Source: Gnetum montanum | Lineage: Eukaryota; Streptophyta; Gnetopsida; Gnetales; Gnetaceae | Assembly (NCBI GenBank): GCA_015680685.1 | Contig: MNCI01004661.1 | Coordinates: 1,523,441 to 1,587,440 of the forward strand | Length of the DNA: 64,000 nt | Direction: 5' to 3' | Shown: one piece after another, positions 10,684-23,689 of the stretch | Layout: each line of letters begins with the position of its first letter | How positions within the stretch are numbered: the first letter of the stretch is position 1 | Program-made: the position numbers and the translations under genes | Notes under the pieces: generated by a model | What the model was told of the DNA's origin: nothing | The model's database searches: none | The model's input: the letters and a program-made list of their open reading frames with translations, nothing else

Positions 10684-11142
10684 CTGTGGGGTATAATATG
10701 GAGACGGATAACAATTGTTTCTGGTAACAACGGCGATGTGTTGAAATAATTTAAATTCAATTTCATTGTTGTTTTTAGTTGACCTTTCAAGTAGAACCGG
10801 AACATGTGCAATAAAAATGGGGTCGGAAATGATACCGCTTGATGTTCATTATTACCAATCAATGCCTTAAATGGAAAACATCGGAGATAACAATTGCAGT
10901 CAAACATAACAAAATATTAATCATTGTTGTTTGGAAGCACAATTGTTATCTTTGATTTTGTGCATAGATGAGCAATAATGAATATTAATCGTTATCTTTC
11001 CCACCCTATCTTTACACACGTTTCAGTTATATTTTTCCACGTTACCTAAAAAAAATTATGAAATTGAATTCAAATTATTTTAACCCATCTCCATTGTTAT
11101 CTGAAACAATTAATAACAAATGTTATCATTGTGCTATGCCTC
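10684..11142. mobile_element. Foldback MITE-like element
   Basis: The two ends are inverted repeats of roughly 100 bp. The left end runs GTGGGGTATAATAT, GGATAACAATTGTTT, AATAATTTAAATTCAATTTC. The reverse complement of the right end runs GTGAGGCATAGCAC, GATAACATTTGTTA, AATAATTTGAATTCAATTTC. An inner inverted pair (GATAACAATTG near 10884 against CAATTGTTATC near 10940) would extend the hairpin. No coding capacity is seen and the size suits a MITE. The target duplication is unclear, so the ends are approximate. Confidence 0.65.
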
Positions 11143-14100
11143 ACGGAACACAGACAAGATAATTTTCTTCCAAACAGGGGTATGAATGCCATCCGATAGC
11201 TCTGAGCCCGTTGCCTTCAATTTCTTCCATCACCAATATGTCAGGTCAGCTTCTCAGATGCAAGACCATGTTAATGCCATCATATTCTTCCATGCATCTA
11301 TACATCATTCATTTTAATTTAAAAACGGAAAAATAACATTCTTGAGTTCTTTGAAACATCTAACAACTTAAACTTTCTCACCTTGCTGTCATCTCATATT
11401 TCTGGTCTTGTACAAGATTTTTAGTTTCTGTTCTTCTGCCTCATACAAGATTTGCATTTGAACTTTCTAATTTAAGTATCTTAACATCTATGGCTTTTTA
11501 AAGTAACAATAAGCAACCAATTTGCATAATGAGAGATGGATGTTAAAAATGGATTTTTTTCCAATCTAATAAAAATGTGTAGGATTCCATGAATAAATTC
11601 ATTACTCCGTGAACAGATTCATTTTTTGTTCTTTCTATTTAGTTATTCTGCATTATTGGGTCTAAAACTTGTACGGTCTTTCCACAAAGAGACAAACTGA
11701 ATTTTCTTTCCCTCTTTGTTTACTCACCATTATTGTATGTAAAACTTATACGGTTTTTGTACACAAAAAAATAGACAGCTCGTAAAATGAAAGGTGAGCA
11801 GTACATGAAGAAACTGTGAGATCAGAGTTAGGCCTGGAGTTTATCAATTTGAGCTTGCTCAGCAAAGCACAACGTGTTATTTAATTGCTACTTGCGTATA
11901 CTATGACTATAGACAAGGATGCTTAAGCCATTGCCTCTTCATCTACGAATCACTAATCCATAGTGTACTGAGGTTTTTATAAACGAAATCCATGTTGCAC
12001 TATGAGGTTTTTTCAATGGAGTGTGTAAATGCTGCAAACAATTAGTGGAAAAGCTTAAGTTTTTTATGTTAGATACAATGGATCATGTATGAGTTGGAAT
12101 GATGACTCATGGATGAATTGCGGAGAAAAATGATAGAATGAACATGGTTTTGTACATGACAAACTAATCTGACACATCGGTAACATAAGAAGTTGAAGAC
12201 AATGATGTCAAAGTTGTGGATGACATTAACACCTAGCTTGGAAGAAAATAATGTTCTTCAATGTTACTATTTCAAGCAGCTGTTACAATTTCCATAATCA
12301 TGTGCATTGGGCCTCACTTTCAGTATTCAATCATTTCATGACAGTACCTATAATTGAGGACTCAGCCTGTCCTAAGTGTATGCTATTGAACTTGTATTTT
12401 CTTCCCCATTCTTGTGAAGTACGATGTTCTTGCCTTCTCCAATGCAAGCAAAGCTTGAGGTTGTTGTTATTGTATGATTAGAGGGCATTAATGAACTCAG
12501 AGTCTCTGAATTTGCTCACAATAAATGCTAGTCTCTTCATTTCGGTGCATGAACGTCTCTGATTATCTGTATTAATTTTTTGAAGATTGATCCTCAGCTG
12601 TTCTCGTAGTCGATGGTGATCAAAACTGGGATCTCAATTATGTGCCTTTCATATTACCTGCGATAAGTGATTAGCAATGATGTGCATTAGTATTGAGTTT
12701 TGGGCATCTTTTAAGTTTATAATATGGAAAGTCTAGGTGCAGTAGCCTGAAAAAGGGTTATGCTTTCATTTTCCCAGCACCCCTGGTCATTTCTCCTCGT
12801 TGATGGTGAATCGATATTTGAAACTACATAGCGCCTCTTGAAATTGGAGCTTTATTTTTATGTGTATCTCACCAATTTTAAGAGTATTTACTTACCAATT
12901 TTTATGGGCCATTCTTCAGTTGAGCCGGTATTTTAAAGTGTTGCGATAAGGATCGTCTCAAAATTTTATTGCTGAGGTGGGCTTTCTTTCGGTAGGATTC
13001 TATTTTACCTTAAGTTAGAAATCAAAAAATTATATTCTTAGGTTTTTTAACATTTCCAAATATAAATCTTAATCTTCAGGCATCGTTATTCTTAGGTTTT
13101 TCATTTTTTTTGTATTTTTTAAAACTAGTTTTGGATATCGAGGTAAAATAAGAGTTTCTTTAGATGTTTTACACACCCAAAGTTATTACGAATCACTCCG
13201 TAAATTATAGCCTCCTTTCATTGTAAGAATAGATGTAAATGACAACTGTAACGTAAGAAGAGAAGCAATAATTGATACAAGATCTTATCGTAATCCATTG
13301 GGAATTGCAACGAAGTGGAATAAGATTAAAGTGGGCGAATCTTTCAGTTTGGGTAATTAATTTTCTTTGAACTATACTCTCTGGATTGAAAAGCTTTCTT
13401 TCTATGCCTGGTTGGTAAGTTTTTCGATGGCTTCAAAATTTGCATTTTATGTAAATGTGCGTTGGCATCTTTTAAAACTACACATGAGATCTTAAAAAAC
13501 AGGATCTCTCTTGGGACAATGGTGATAAAACATAAACATGTTTCTTGAATTTAATTGGAAATTTTGTATTTTTTCTCTAAATAAATTTGGGTTTCCCTTT
13601 TTTCATTATCTAGGAACATAGCTATTTAGTGTGGATTGAATTGCAACGAGCATAAATGGTGGAAAAAGCTAAAATCATAGTGGGACATTGAATTAGATTA
13701 GAGTATTGATAATTTGAGATTTCCTCACAAGTCCAAAGACATTTTTGAATATACTTGGCCTTCTTGAGTAAGGTAAATACTTTAATTGCAATATAGGAGT
13801 TTAGAACTATGGTGTGAGGTTGGGGTACGCAGGGCTTGTCTCAAGGTTACATGAAACTAGGCTTGTTTCAAGGTTACATGAAACCTAGCAAGGTTGTCAA
13901 AGTGCAAAAACGTATGTTGATGATGCAATTCGGAGGACTCAGCAGGCCATATCAAATCCATGATATGACGATGCAGCTCAACGTCAACAACGTGCTCTTC
14001 CTTGGCGCTTCTCAGGGCAGAGCTATCAGACTACTTCCCAACTGATCCTTTAAACGTTCTTCAACAAACACCTTTGTCTTGGGCAGCGGTTGATTAGGGT

Positions 14101-14361
14101 ACACCTAATCAAGAGACAATTTCTGCAACACCAAGGTTGCTCGGAAAAACACAACGCAAGCGAATTCAAAACCAGATAGCAACAAGACGGTCATAAATCA
14201 AGAGTATAGCAGCGCTAGCATAGCACACAATGACAATTGACAAACCAATTAAGCAACCACATCTTTGATATGCATAGCTATTTGCAAAAGCTTACAAGCA
14301 GGAATTACAAATCATAGTAGCTGTGCTATGGATCTTTCTTCTTCTCTATTAGACTTCTATT
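11143..14361. other. Gene-poor DNA
   Basis: AT-rich without a supported gene. Two small items are visible. A 26-bp direct duplication around TCAAGGTTACATGAAAC occurs at 13840-13890. A perfect 8-bp stem (TGATTAGG/CCTAATCA) with a 5-base loop lies at 14091-14111. The second half may include the non-coding end of the caulimovirid-like integration. Confidence 0.5.
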
Positions 14362-14758
14362 TCACTCTGACACACACACACTAGATAGTTTCGACAGCTT
14401 GGACAAGATAGTTGCGGGCGATGACATCATTTTTTTTGGAGGTGGTAATTGTTTTGGAATGATCTGTTCATTCTCATACCACGTGGTTTCATTGAAGAAG
14501 TTTATCCTTTGGAATGAGTGACAACTTTGATTCCCATCCAATGGACTCGATGACTTGGTTTAGATAAGCTTTGGCATTGTCGTTGGGGAATAACGGTATT
14601 CGTGTTAGCAACAAGTTGTTCAATACTTCCATTTGCTATAGGTGAGTGAGTATCCTTGGTTCTAATATGCTCCAACGTAGATTGTTTATGAGACAATCTA
14701 TCCGTCCGGCCATATTGATGAACAAATCAATAGTAGGATATTGCTTACTGATACTCAT
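14362..14758 (-). pseudogene. Small ORF downstream of the caulimovirid-like polymerase, broken
   Basis: Starting at an ATG (14758), 81 bases after the polymerase stop, a frame of coding character runs 40 codons to a TAG, then 48 more to 14489. A +1 shift near there continues it into a proline- and lysine-rich segment that ends at 14362. One stop and one frameshift thus separate it from a protein of about 130 residues. I recognise no domain. Its place directly behind RT/RNase H on the same strand suggests that it belongs to the same integrated element. Function unknown. Confidence 0.5.
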
Positions 14759-14839
14759 TGTTGACTCCTGCGGAAAGAATTTTGGAATTTGGCGACACCA
14801 TCTAACTCTGTCCTCTAAACTTGTTAGAGGCCATGAAAG

Positions 14840-16675
14840 CTAATCATCCATGTCTTGCATAGGATTTTGAGAAGAACTGCTTCCTTCTGGTTGTAACATT
14901 TTTATTTGAGCCTGTGGTTTTAGTTCTCGGGTGAGAGCATCTGATAGGAAATTAATTGGACCTAGAATTCGTTCAACTGAAAATTGATATTGTGTCGATA
15001 AAAACTGCCACCATGCAAAGCGTTGAAGCTTTGGCGAACGGGTGATCTTCCTTTTTAGCAGGGCCGCTAGATTGGATGAGTCTGTCCTTAAAATAAATGG
15101 TCCTTCGATTAAATAGATATGAAACTTTTCTAAACCTTTGATTGTGGCAAGAATTTCCTTCTTTGCAGGCCAATAATTCAATTCATGCTTATGAAAACTT
15201 CCAGAAGCATATGCACAGATTTCTTCCTCATGTTTTAATCCTTTTCTGAGTAGAACTACTGCCCATGCATCAAAATTAGCATATGTGTTTAGCACAAATG
15301 GTCCTATGGGATTGAGGGGCGGTAAGTTCTGACATTCTGTCTTCAGTTGGATGACTTGTTTAGACGCTTTTCTTGTCCATACAAAGGGCACTTGATTCTT
15401 ACACCATTTGATTTTAGTAGTTTTATCACTAAACTTGTCTATATGCTTAGATACATAATTTACATATCCTAAAAACCTTAAGCATTGATCTTTGTTCTCA
15501 AGCTTGTTTGGAAACTGTGTAATCTTTTGAAGCACATGTGGTTGCATGTAGATTTTTCCATCTTTCAGCACACCAAGAAATTCAATTTCTTTCTTTCCTA
15601 CCTGAAACTTGTTTGGATCTTTGGATAAACCAATTCCATGTTGTTTGCAAATATTGGCAAAATGATGTAAATGGTTGGCATGATCTTTAAGTGAATATGA
15701 GAATATCAGAAAATCATCAATATAATTTGCTATGAATTCATGATACCTTTCAAAGACTTTATCCATTCTGTGCTGAAATTGTGATGGAGCATTCTTCAGG
15801 CCAAAAGGCATGACTGTCCATTCATACAGGCCTTGTGGAGTACTGAATACTATTTTATGAATGTCTTCTTTAGAAATTTTTATCTGGTGGTATCCGCTTT
15901 TACAATCAAACTTACTAAAGTAAGTTTTTACTGCGACTTTCTGAATTAAATTCTCCTTATTTGGCAGAGGCCACTTAACATCAATTGTAACAGCATTCAA
16001 AGGAATGTAGTTAATTACCATTCGAGCTTTACCTCGTTTCAGTTTAGCATGATTGCGGACGATGAAGCTAGCACATGAGTAATTAGATTGTGAAGGCCTA
16101 ATTAATCCTTTTTTCAAAAATTCATCAATCTGCTTTCTCATTTCTTCGGTATTTGCTGGATTGAGTAAGATCTGTTTACTTTGAACATGAATGTTGTGTA
16201 CAGTTGGTATGAATGCTATAGGGCTGTCTTTATCCCAAAAATCCAAGGGATGTTCATGACAACAATCTTGTAGAGCTTGAAAACAAGACACTAACTGGTG
16301 TTCTTCTATGTTGAGGTCGATATGAGCTTTCTTCAGTTGTTGGAGATGTTGATACTTGGCTCTGGCTATTTCTTCCATCTCAACCTGAGACATTATTTCT
16401 GAAATGTTTGGATTCTTTTGAAACTGCTTTAACTGTGGATGCCTATTTCTTTGCATAGTTGCAGGAATCCTTCCTATGATAATCTTTGGCCTTGGATCTT
16501 GAAGAGGTGAAGAACAAACAACCGTATCTGGTCCGATAGTATAAGGGCCTATACTATCCATGAAATGAGCACCTAATCCGATGTTGAAACCATTGTCTGA
16601 AACTTGCACAAAATTGGTTGTGCCTACATACTCATCATTCAAAGAAATTGGAATGTTGAAAGCAAAATGTGATAA
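14840..16675 (-). pseudogene. Endogenous caulimovirid-like reverse transcriptase/RNase H ORF
   Basis: A frame open for about 600 codons carries a pararetrovirus-type polymerase. Counting from the codon at 16642, the RT begins near residue 165. Catalytic aspartates sit in FSKFDCKSGYHQI (Asp246) and YIDDFLIFS (307-315), with MPFGLKNAPSQFQ between them. The RNase H region shows ASGSFHKHELNY, KKEIL (Glu496), LRTDSSNL (Asp521) and FLSDAL (Asp568). The first RNase H aspartate, expected in a T-D-A-S-D motif, appears as T-Y-A-N-F-D, so that activity is probably lost. The first 160 residues are not clearly assigned. The frame opens after a TGA near 16676 without an upstream ATG, so the 5' part of the polyprotein is missing. 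No integrase is seen, which supports a caulimovirid rather than a Gypsy origin. It is an old genomic copy. Confidence 0.8.
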
Positions 16676-17749
16676 GCTTCAGACTTCATTCATGGTTTCT
16701 AAGCTGAGGTTTAGGTGATAAGATTATTACCAACGCAAGTTCACAAAGATAGTAATATTATATTGGTAACGGCCATGTGAAAGATGCCTTTGGCGTAAGG
16801 TTGAGGATAGCGCAATAGCTCCAGCCATGATCAATTAATCCTATGTTGATCTTCCTGCAGGGACAAAGGATGCCATTTTAATTGCATGTTTGGAAGTTGG
16901 AACACCATGCCAATGTGATTGATATGTTGCTTATTATCATCGTTATACAAATAAAGAAGTTGAAAATCTATAATCTAATCAAATTGAGAAGGGGAACATA
17001 AAAATTGTGTCCATGATGTAACCTCTTGACATTTTATAACAATAAATCGGGTTTAGAAACCTCTTTCCCATGTTTCAATCGCTATGGTATTTTTCAAAAA
17101 AAAATAAAAAAATAAAATGAGGCAAGATAACTTCATGTTAGTAGCATAATCCCAATTCACATAAGAGGATAAATGTGACTCATGAACAAAAAGAAAGTCC
17201 CACCATGAAGAAAACAAAGGTCTCATCATAAGGCTATTTTACCATTGCCAAACCTTGAAGCCCACACAAGAATGGAACTCACAATCTCTGAATGAAAAGA
17301 TAATTTACATGTTAACTACTAATTTGATTATAGGTAGACTTAAAAGAAATGTATAGCTAATGTATTAAAGAAAAGGAAGATGCTTTTGTTAGTAATTTCT
17401 TGTGAAACAAGAAACTAATCACTTGCCACTACTCATTAGCATTCACTTTGCTCATTAACATTCACTTAATTAAAATGTTATCTTTGTCCTCTTATTTATA
17501 AAATAAGAATGTATTATTTATACAATAATATTAAAATTATTTAAAATGTGAGATTCTTGTGCGACACTTCAACCATTGCTCATTAACATTCATTTCATTA
17601 AGATGTTATTTCCGCACTCTTACTCATGTGAAAGTACCCAAAAAAATGTTGAAATTATTTAAAATATTTTTAATGTCAAAATTTGAATTTTATAAATAGT
17701 TCTTATATACATATCTCAACCGTATGCACCTTAATTTTGTTTATTTGCT
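16676..17749. other. Gene-poor AT-rich DNA
   Basis: No gene seen. An imperfect direct duplication (GCTCATTAACATTCA and neighbouring AAATTATTTAAAAT blocks) covers about 17440-17560 and 17575-17670. Remains of the upstream part of the caulimovirid-like integration could lie here but are not recognisable. Confidence 0.4.
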
Positions 17750-18493
17750 TTAAGTTTCAACTCTGCTGGTCTCTGTTAAAGATTTGTTTATTAAACCATC
17801 ATCATATTGTGATTGCAGGCAGAGCCATGGTATTCGAAGCTTGAAGCTTGACTGTTCTTCCCTGTTGCGCTTCAGACGTAGACAAGGATTTTTGATTGAG
17901 GGTTTGGTAGTCAAGTTGCTATTGCAGAAACTTGAGGGCTCTGTTCTATTTTTCTTGCAACAGTGGGGTTTCTGTTTGACTTGTGCATTGTAGAGGAGGA
18001 CTTGGGTATTTTTTGGTCGCAGCATTGGGGACTGTGGTGACTAGTGGAATCAAGAATTCTTTGTTGCTGCAAATACCAGTCTATTGCAGATTTTTCTTTG
18101 TTTGCATGTTACAGTGGTATCGTGGTAGGGCAGTACGATTTTTGGGAGTGGTGGCATTAGACTTGTTTTGAGCTCAAGATCCAGAGTTCGTTTGTGAAAC
18201 TAAATTGAGGTGGTTGCATTTTGCTATTATGATGTGGGGTAGTGCTTGAGCATTGATTAGTGGGACCTTCTTTCGTAGGTGGTTGGGATTGGTTGGGTTT
18301 TTGTGGTGCAGTGCCTTTTGCCATTCGATGAATAGGTACCTAGTGAGTCTATTCCTTTTTGTTTCTATTTTTCTTTTTTTTTTAATGCATTTTCTACTTT
18401 GATTCCCTAAAGCGTTTGGGCTAGGGCCCAATAGGTCTACATGACCTAAACTATCTCTTCATTCTCTGATGTTGGAGGTAAAAAACGTAAAAT
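17750..18493 (+). mobile_element. Probable 5' leader of the L1-type LINE
   Basis: Sequence upstream of the LINE ORF1 start with modest GC content and no recognised protein. It is assigned to the LINE by position only; the true 5' boundary is not visible. Confidence 0.35.
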
Positions 18494-21400
18494 AATGGAC
18501 TTCTCCAATAGTGATTTACAACTCACTAATGATACTACTAAAATGGATGATAATGACAATGTTTTATGGTTTGACTTTCTTGAACACATCTTTGATCAAA
18601 CCGTTCAAACCTTTATCCATCTTTATGCAATTAGTTTTTTTTTACTGGCAGGATTCCTCTTGCCTTAGTTTTCCAGGAATGGGCTTAAAAGTTTTGGGAA
18701 CATCATAACATTAGATTAACCTTGGCTTCTAATCTTATTTTTTTTCTTTTTGTTTTTGAAACTAGGGGTATGGTAGATTTCGTGAAACAATCATCAATTT
18801 AGAACATCTATGGATCCTTTTTAGTGCTTTAACCTTGGAAGGAGGATTTTGACCTTAAAAAAGAAAGTAAAAGTATTTTGCTAGTATGGATAGAATTTTC
18901 AAGGCTCCCATCTCATTTTTCTTCCCATGTTGACATTTTTGTTGTGTAGGTTGGGGAGGTCATTGGTATGGAGTCTTTTTCAGGTTTCTATCCAAGACCA
19001 ACTTGATGAGTGTGTGTTAAAATTGATATGCAACAACAATGTCTCGACTCACTAGAACTTAATGTGAAAGGAAAGACTTTTATTCAAAAAATTTCATATC
19101 TTATGCTCCCAAGCTGTTGTTAGTATTGTCTTGATCTTAATCATCGAAAAGTTCAATGTCCAAAGTTATTGGCCAAGATTGAAGTTGAGAGAATTTTAGC
19201 TGAACAAGTTAGTAAAGAATTAAAAGATAAAAATATATCTAAGAATATAGGTAATGACATTGTTGAGGTGCACTTAGCTAACCCTTCTTCTTTGGACCCT
19301 AAGATGTCAAATGGAAAAGATACGAATATTGAGGATACTGATGTTACTAAGATTTTTCTTAACCAAGAAGGGGTCCTAAAAGATGCTACTAGTGGTTGGG
19401 AGTGAGTTACCTAGAAATCTTATACCTTAATTACACAAGATAATTCTATCTTTAGCGATTTCCCTAAAGGGCATCGATCCTCAGTTGTTGCTAATGCTAA
19501 TTAGTTCGTTAGTAGAAGAACAAGTACTCGTCATTCTTTAGTAAATAGTTTTGAGTTTAGGAATTCTTTTAAGGCTTTAGTGGTTGAGGGGGGTTTCTCT
19601 TTCATCTTCACATCCACAATAAAGTGTTGCTCATGGAATGTTAGGGGACTCTCGAATCCTTGTAGAAGATATATAGTCTGAGATTATATTCATAGGCATT
19701 CCCTTGATGTTGTTTGTATTCAATAAGTTAAAATCCAAGGATTCCATCTTCAAATTTGTTGTAAGAGTATTTTTTCTAATAGTTATTATGTCTCTTTTCA
19801 CCATGAACATGGTAAAAGGGGAGCTATAATTCTTCTTCAAAGTAAGTGGGAGGAGTCTGTTATTGATCATGGTTGTGATAATTTCGAGCATTGTTGTTGG
19901 GTTCGGTTATAGTACACTAATGAAATCCTAGGGATTGTTATCATTTATGTTCCTTGTAATCTGAATGACCAGAAGCTTTTTTGGAATTGGCTCAGGCACA
20001 ACTTGCCATAGCTAATTGGATCATCATGGGAGACTTTAGTATGATTGAGCATCCAGAGGATAAGTTTGGAGGACAAATAGGTGTTTTAGACAATAGGGAG
20101 CTTTTTGTTTGGCTTTCGTTGAAGAGCAAATTGAATTTGCAAGAAGCTAATGGAAACTACCCCTCCTCTAGTACTTCTAACTAGTTTACTTGGAGCAATG
20201 TTACACATGGAGACTCCTACATTTCTTTTAGTTTGGATTGGGTTTACCTATCTACAAATGCTTCTATTCAATTTACTGCCATCAACGGTGCTCTTGTTCA
20301 GGCAGATTATACCCAGGTTCTGTCATATCATTATCCTATCCACTGGTCTCTTTTGCTCTCTAGCTACTCGCGCTCTTCCAATGACCTTTATATTTTTAAC
20401 ACTACCTTTCTTCGTGACCGCTCCCTTTTCTCTTTATTGATGCAAATATGGAATCTGCATCCTAAACCCCTTGGAGAAGATGGTTGGCTTGACTAGTGGA
20501 CTAATGCTTGTACTTGCCTCTAGTGGTTTTCTAAACATGCGGGTAAATTGGTGGCTTCAAGGCTAAATTCTCATAAGTCCAACCTTCATAAGGAAATCTC
20601 TTTATTACAAAATGCCATTAATATAGGTGAATCTATTGAGGCTTAATTCTGTCACTTGCAAATTGCCAAGGAGAACATGTGTATGGTGGATTACCATGAA
20701 GCTAAAGGTGCTCACCTTTGCGCTTGTCTTTCTTAGCTTCGCATGGGTGACCAAGCTACTAAAGAATTTTTCATCTCCTCAAAGGGAACACTTGTTCCCT
20801 AAAATCTGAGCTATTCAAGTTGATGATAATATCTTTACCTCCAAGACTGACATTCTACAGGCTTTCTTTGAGTTCTACTCTCAAATTTTTTGAAAAGAAG
20901 ATATTGATCTCCTGCAGTTAATATCTGCTTAGAAGTTATTACTCCTTTCAATCGTTCCATCCTTGGTAATGCTTCTTTTCTTTCTAAACAGGATCTTGGT
21001 AAAGCTCTTCAACAACTCCACGATGGCAAAGCCCTTGGTATGGATGGTCTTCCTATAGAATTTTTCAAGAAATTCTGGCCCACTCTTCAAGATACTGTCT
21101 ATAGTGTGTATAAGGAAGCTCTTGGGAAAGGTTCCTTTGGCAAAGTGATCAATGCCAGTATTATTAAGCTTCTACCCAAGTCAGGAGATCGTATGTGCAT
21201 TATCAACTGGCGCCCTATCACTCTTTTAAATGTTATCTGCAAAATTGTTGCTAAAGCTATAACCAATGAATTAAAACCTTTTCTTCTTCATCTCATAAGC
21301 AAAGAGCAAACTGGTTTTGTTCAAGGCAAGTATATTTTAGACAATGTCGTTATTGCTATTGAGGGCTTGCATTGGGCTTCTTTCACTGATTAAAAAGCCA

Positions 21401-23450
21401 TTATTCTTAAGCTTGATTTTTCAAAAGCTTATGACATGCTTGATTTGTCCTTTTTAAGAAGTATAGTTAAGCATCATAACTTAGGTACTATTTTTGATAG
21501 ACATATCGATATGGTTTTGTTAGAGGCCTCTTCAGTTATTTGTATTAACGAAACCTTCTCTAAGGTTATTGAGCTTCAAAAATTAGTACGATAGGGATGC
21601 CCTTTAGCTTCTTATTTTTTGTATTCGAATTGCTGATGCTCTTGGAGCTGTTATTAGATCTCACAATGAATCTATGAGGTTAAGAGGCTAAGAGGTATCT
21701 CTCTTCCACAAGAAGGAAAGGATCTTGTTTATAGCCAATTCATGGATGACACTTTTCTCACTTTGCTTGAGGACCATAATAATTTTAACACTTCCTTAGA
21801 TTTCATTGACATCTATTGTAGAGCCTCAGGAGCTAAAATCAGTCGGAACAAAATGCAAGCTATTCGATCTAGCTTCTCTCGAAGGCCTACTTGGACTTTA
21901 TCATTTTAATATCAAGAGGCTTTCTCCTACAGATGTTTGAACCCTTTTTGGTATCTCAATAGCTTTATTTACCACTCCCACTACCTTATGGAATAATGTG
22001 ATGGAAAAAGTGAAACATAAAGCTTTGAAATGGGTTTCTAACCCTTATCTCTTGTAGGTAGACTAATTGTAGTTAATTATATTTTGAGCTCCACTCACGT
22101 GTACTACTCTTCCTCTATGGCTCCTTCCAAATCTTCCTTTCAGTGCATCAACAAAATTCTTAGGAATTTTTTATGGGGGGATAAGGACAATCACACAGCT
22201 TTTCATTGAGTTGCTTGGGATATCTGCACTTTAAGCAAGGAACACAAGGGCTTAGGCTTCATCTCTATTGAGCACCAAAGTATTCTCTCGGCCTCCAATT
22301 GGGTCACTTGGTGTATAGAAGGAGATGAAGCTTGGAAGATCGGTTTTAGGCATAATATTCTTGTCTTGGTAATTACCATAGATGGAAAAACACTCATTGG
22401 AGCAACTGGATCATCAATGGAGGTTCTTAGAAGATTATAGGTTCTTTCTTGTTCAAGCAAATTTGGCAGTGTTGGAGTCAACTTAAAAGCTTTTTGCAAT
22501 GGAAACCTTCCCAGATAAGATTGAACTCTTTGTCGATGCCCTCCATCTGGTGGTCTCCTATTTTTAAAAAGATTTTGGGTTGTCTTTGTGATGAATTCTC
22601 TTATAGAGCCAATCGTTTTGCCGATCACAATCTCCATCATGTTGCTCAATTATTTACTATTAGGAATGATTCTACTACCCTCTCTTGGCAACATGCCAAA
22701 GTAAAATGGGGGTTTTAAAGACAAGATACTTTTATTTACTAGCACATTGAGCATGTTCTCTCCAACTTTGGTGTTCCTCAGTTACATAATAATACTCATT
22801 GGTATGATGATTGGTTTTGGCCTAATGGTTCCCCTTTGCATTCTTTATGCCTTTCTAAAGCCAAACCTTAGTTTCATACACAAGAATTCAAACTCTCCAC
22901 TTTAAATAGAAGATGGAGTGTGCATCTTGAGGATCACCATTGGAAAGCTATTTTTCATCGTGTTTGGACTTTCAAGGTCCAAACTAAGCACCATTTCTTT
23001 GTCTGGTCCTGGATTCATCAAGGTCTTCTCGTTGGAAATAGGCTTCACTTCTTAGGAGTTGGTTGTCCTAAATGCATCATTTGTCAAGTCGATGACTCTT
23101 TTGTGCATGTCTTTTGGGATTGCTTGTTTTCTCGACAAATTTGGAAGTGGTGTCAATCTCTTCAAGTTTTTATTTCTAACAATTATATGTCGATTTCTCT
23201 CTATGCATATTCAAAGATCACTGTGTTAAGCGACACCTTCAAAAAATTGGGAAAATCCTCTTATTTGAGATTATTTTCTTTATTTGGAAATGTCATCTAA
23301 ATGCTTGGTATCAAAACACCAACTACACTGAATCTGACTATGGTATGAAATGCTCTATTGCTAGTAGTGTTCAACTTCAATGTCGACAACTAGGGCTTTA
23401 CCAATAATATTACTTTTTCTTAAGCGGTATCTCTTTTGAATTGCTTGTTT
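18494..23450 (+). pseudogene. Decayed L1-type LINE (ORF1 and ORF2 remnants)
   Basis: ORF1 starts near 18494 and resembles plant L1 nucleic-acid-binding proteins, with a LLVWIEFSRLPSHF-like block and a knuckle-like region around 19100-19160. ORF2 opens near 19615 with CCSWNVRGLSNP, the start of an APE-type endonuclease. RT follows: DGKALGMDGLPIEFFKKFW at 21025-21081, NWRPITLLNVICKIVAKAI, QTGFVQGKYILDN, and FSQAYD-like KLDFSKAYDMLDL. The catalytic loop has become QFMDDTF near 21740. A zinc-binding RT tail with CPKCIICQVDDSFVHVFWDC lies near 23070. Many stops and frameshifts make it inactive. The 3' end is approximate and no poly-A tail was found. Confidence 0.85.
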
Positions 23451-23689
23451 GGTTTTTTTTTTAGCTTTCGTCTTGGGGGGTGCGAAAAGCTTTTGTCTTG
23501 TTACGGGTGATTGGGGGGCTTCTCCCAACTTTGGGCTCTGTTAAGGCTTTGGTTTTAAGGTTTTCTTCTCCAATAGGCAGCTCACCTTAACAACCCTTCC
23601 AAGATTTGTTTATTTGTGCGGACGTGTTCCATAGGAAGGTCACGGCATTAAGAATGGTTTTGATAGCAGAAGCGAACATGAATGGAAAG

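Noticed and set aside
17391-17418. Short hairpin around TTTCTTGT/ACAAGAAA
   Set aside because: Small palindromes are expected by chance in AT-rich DNA and nothing ties it to a gene end.
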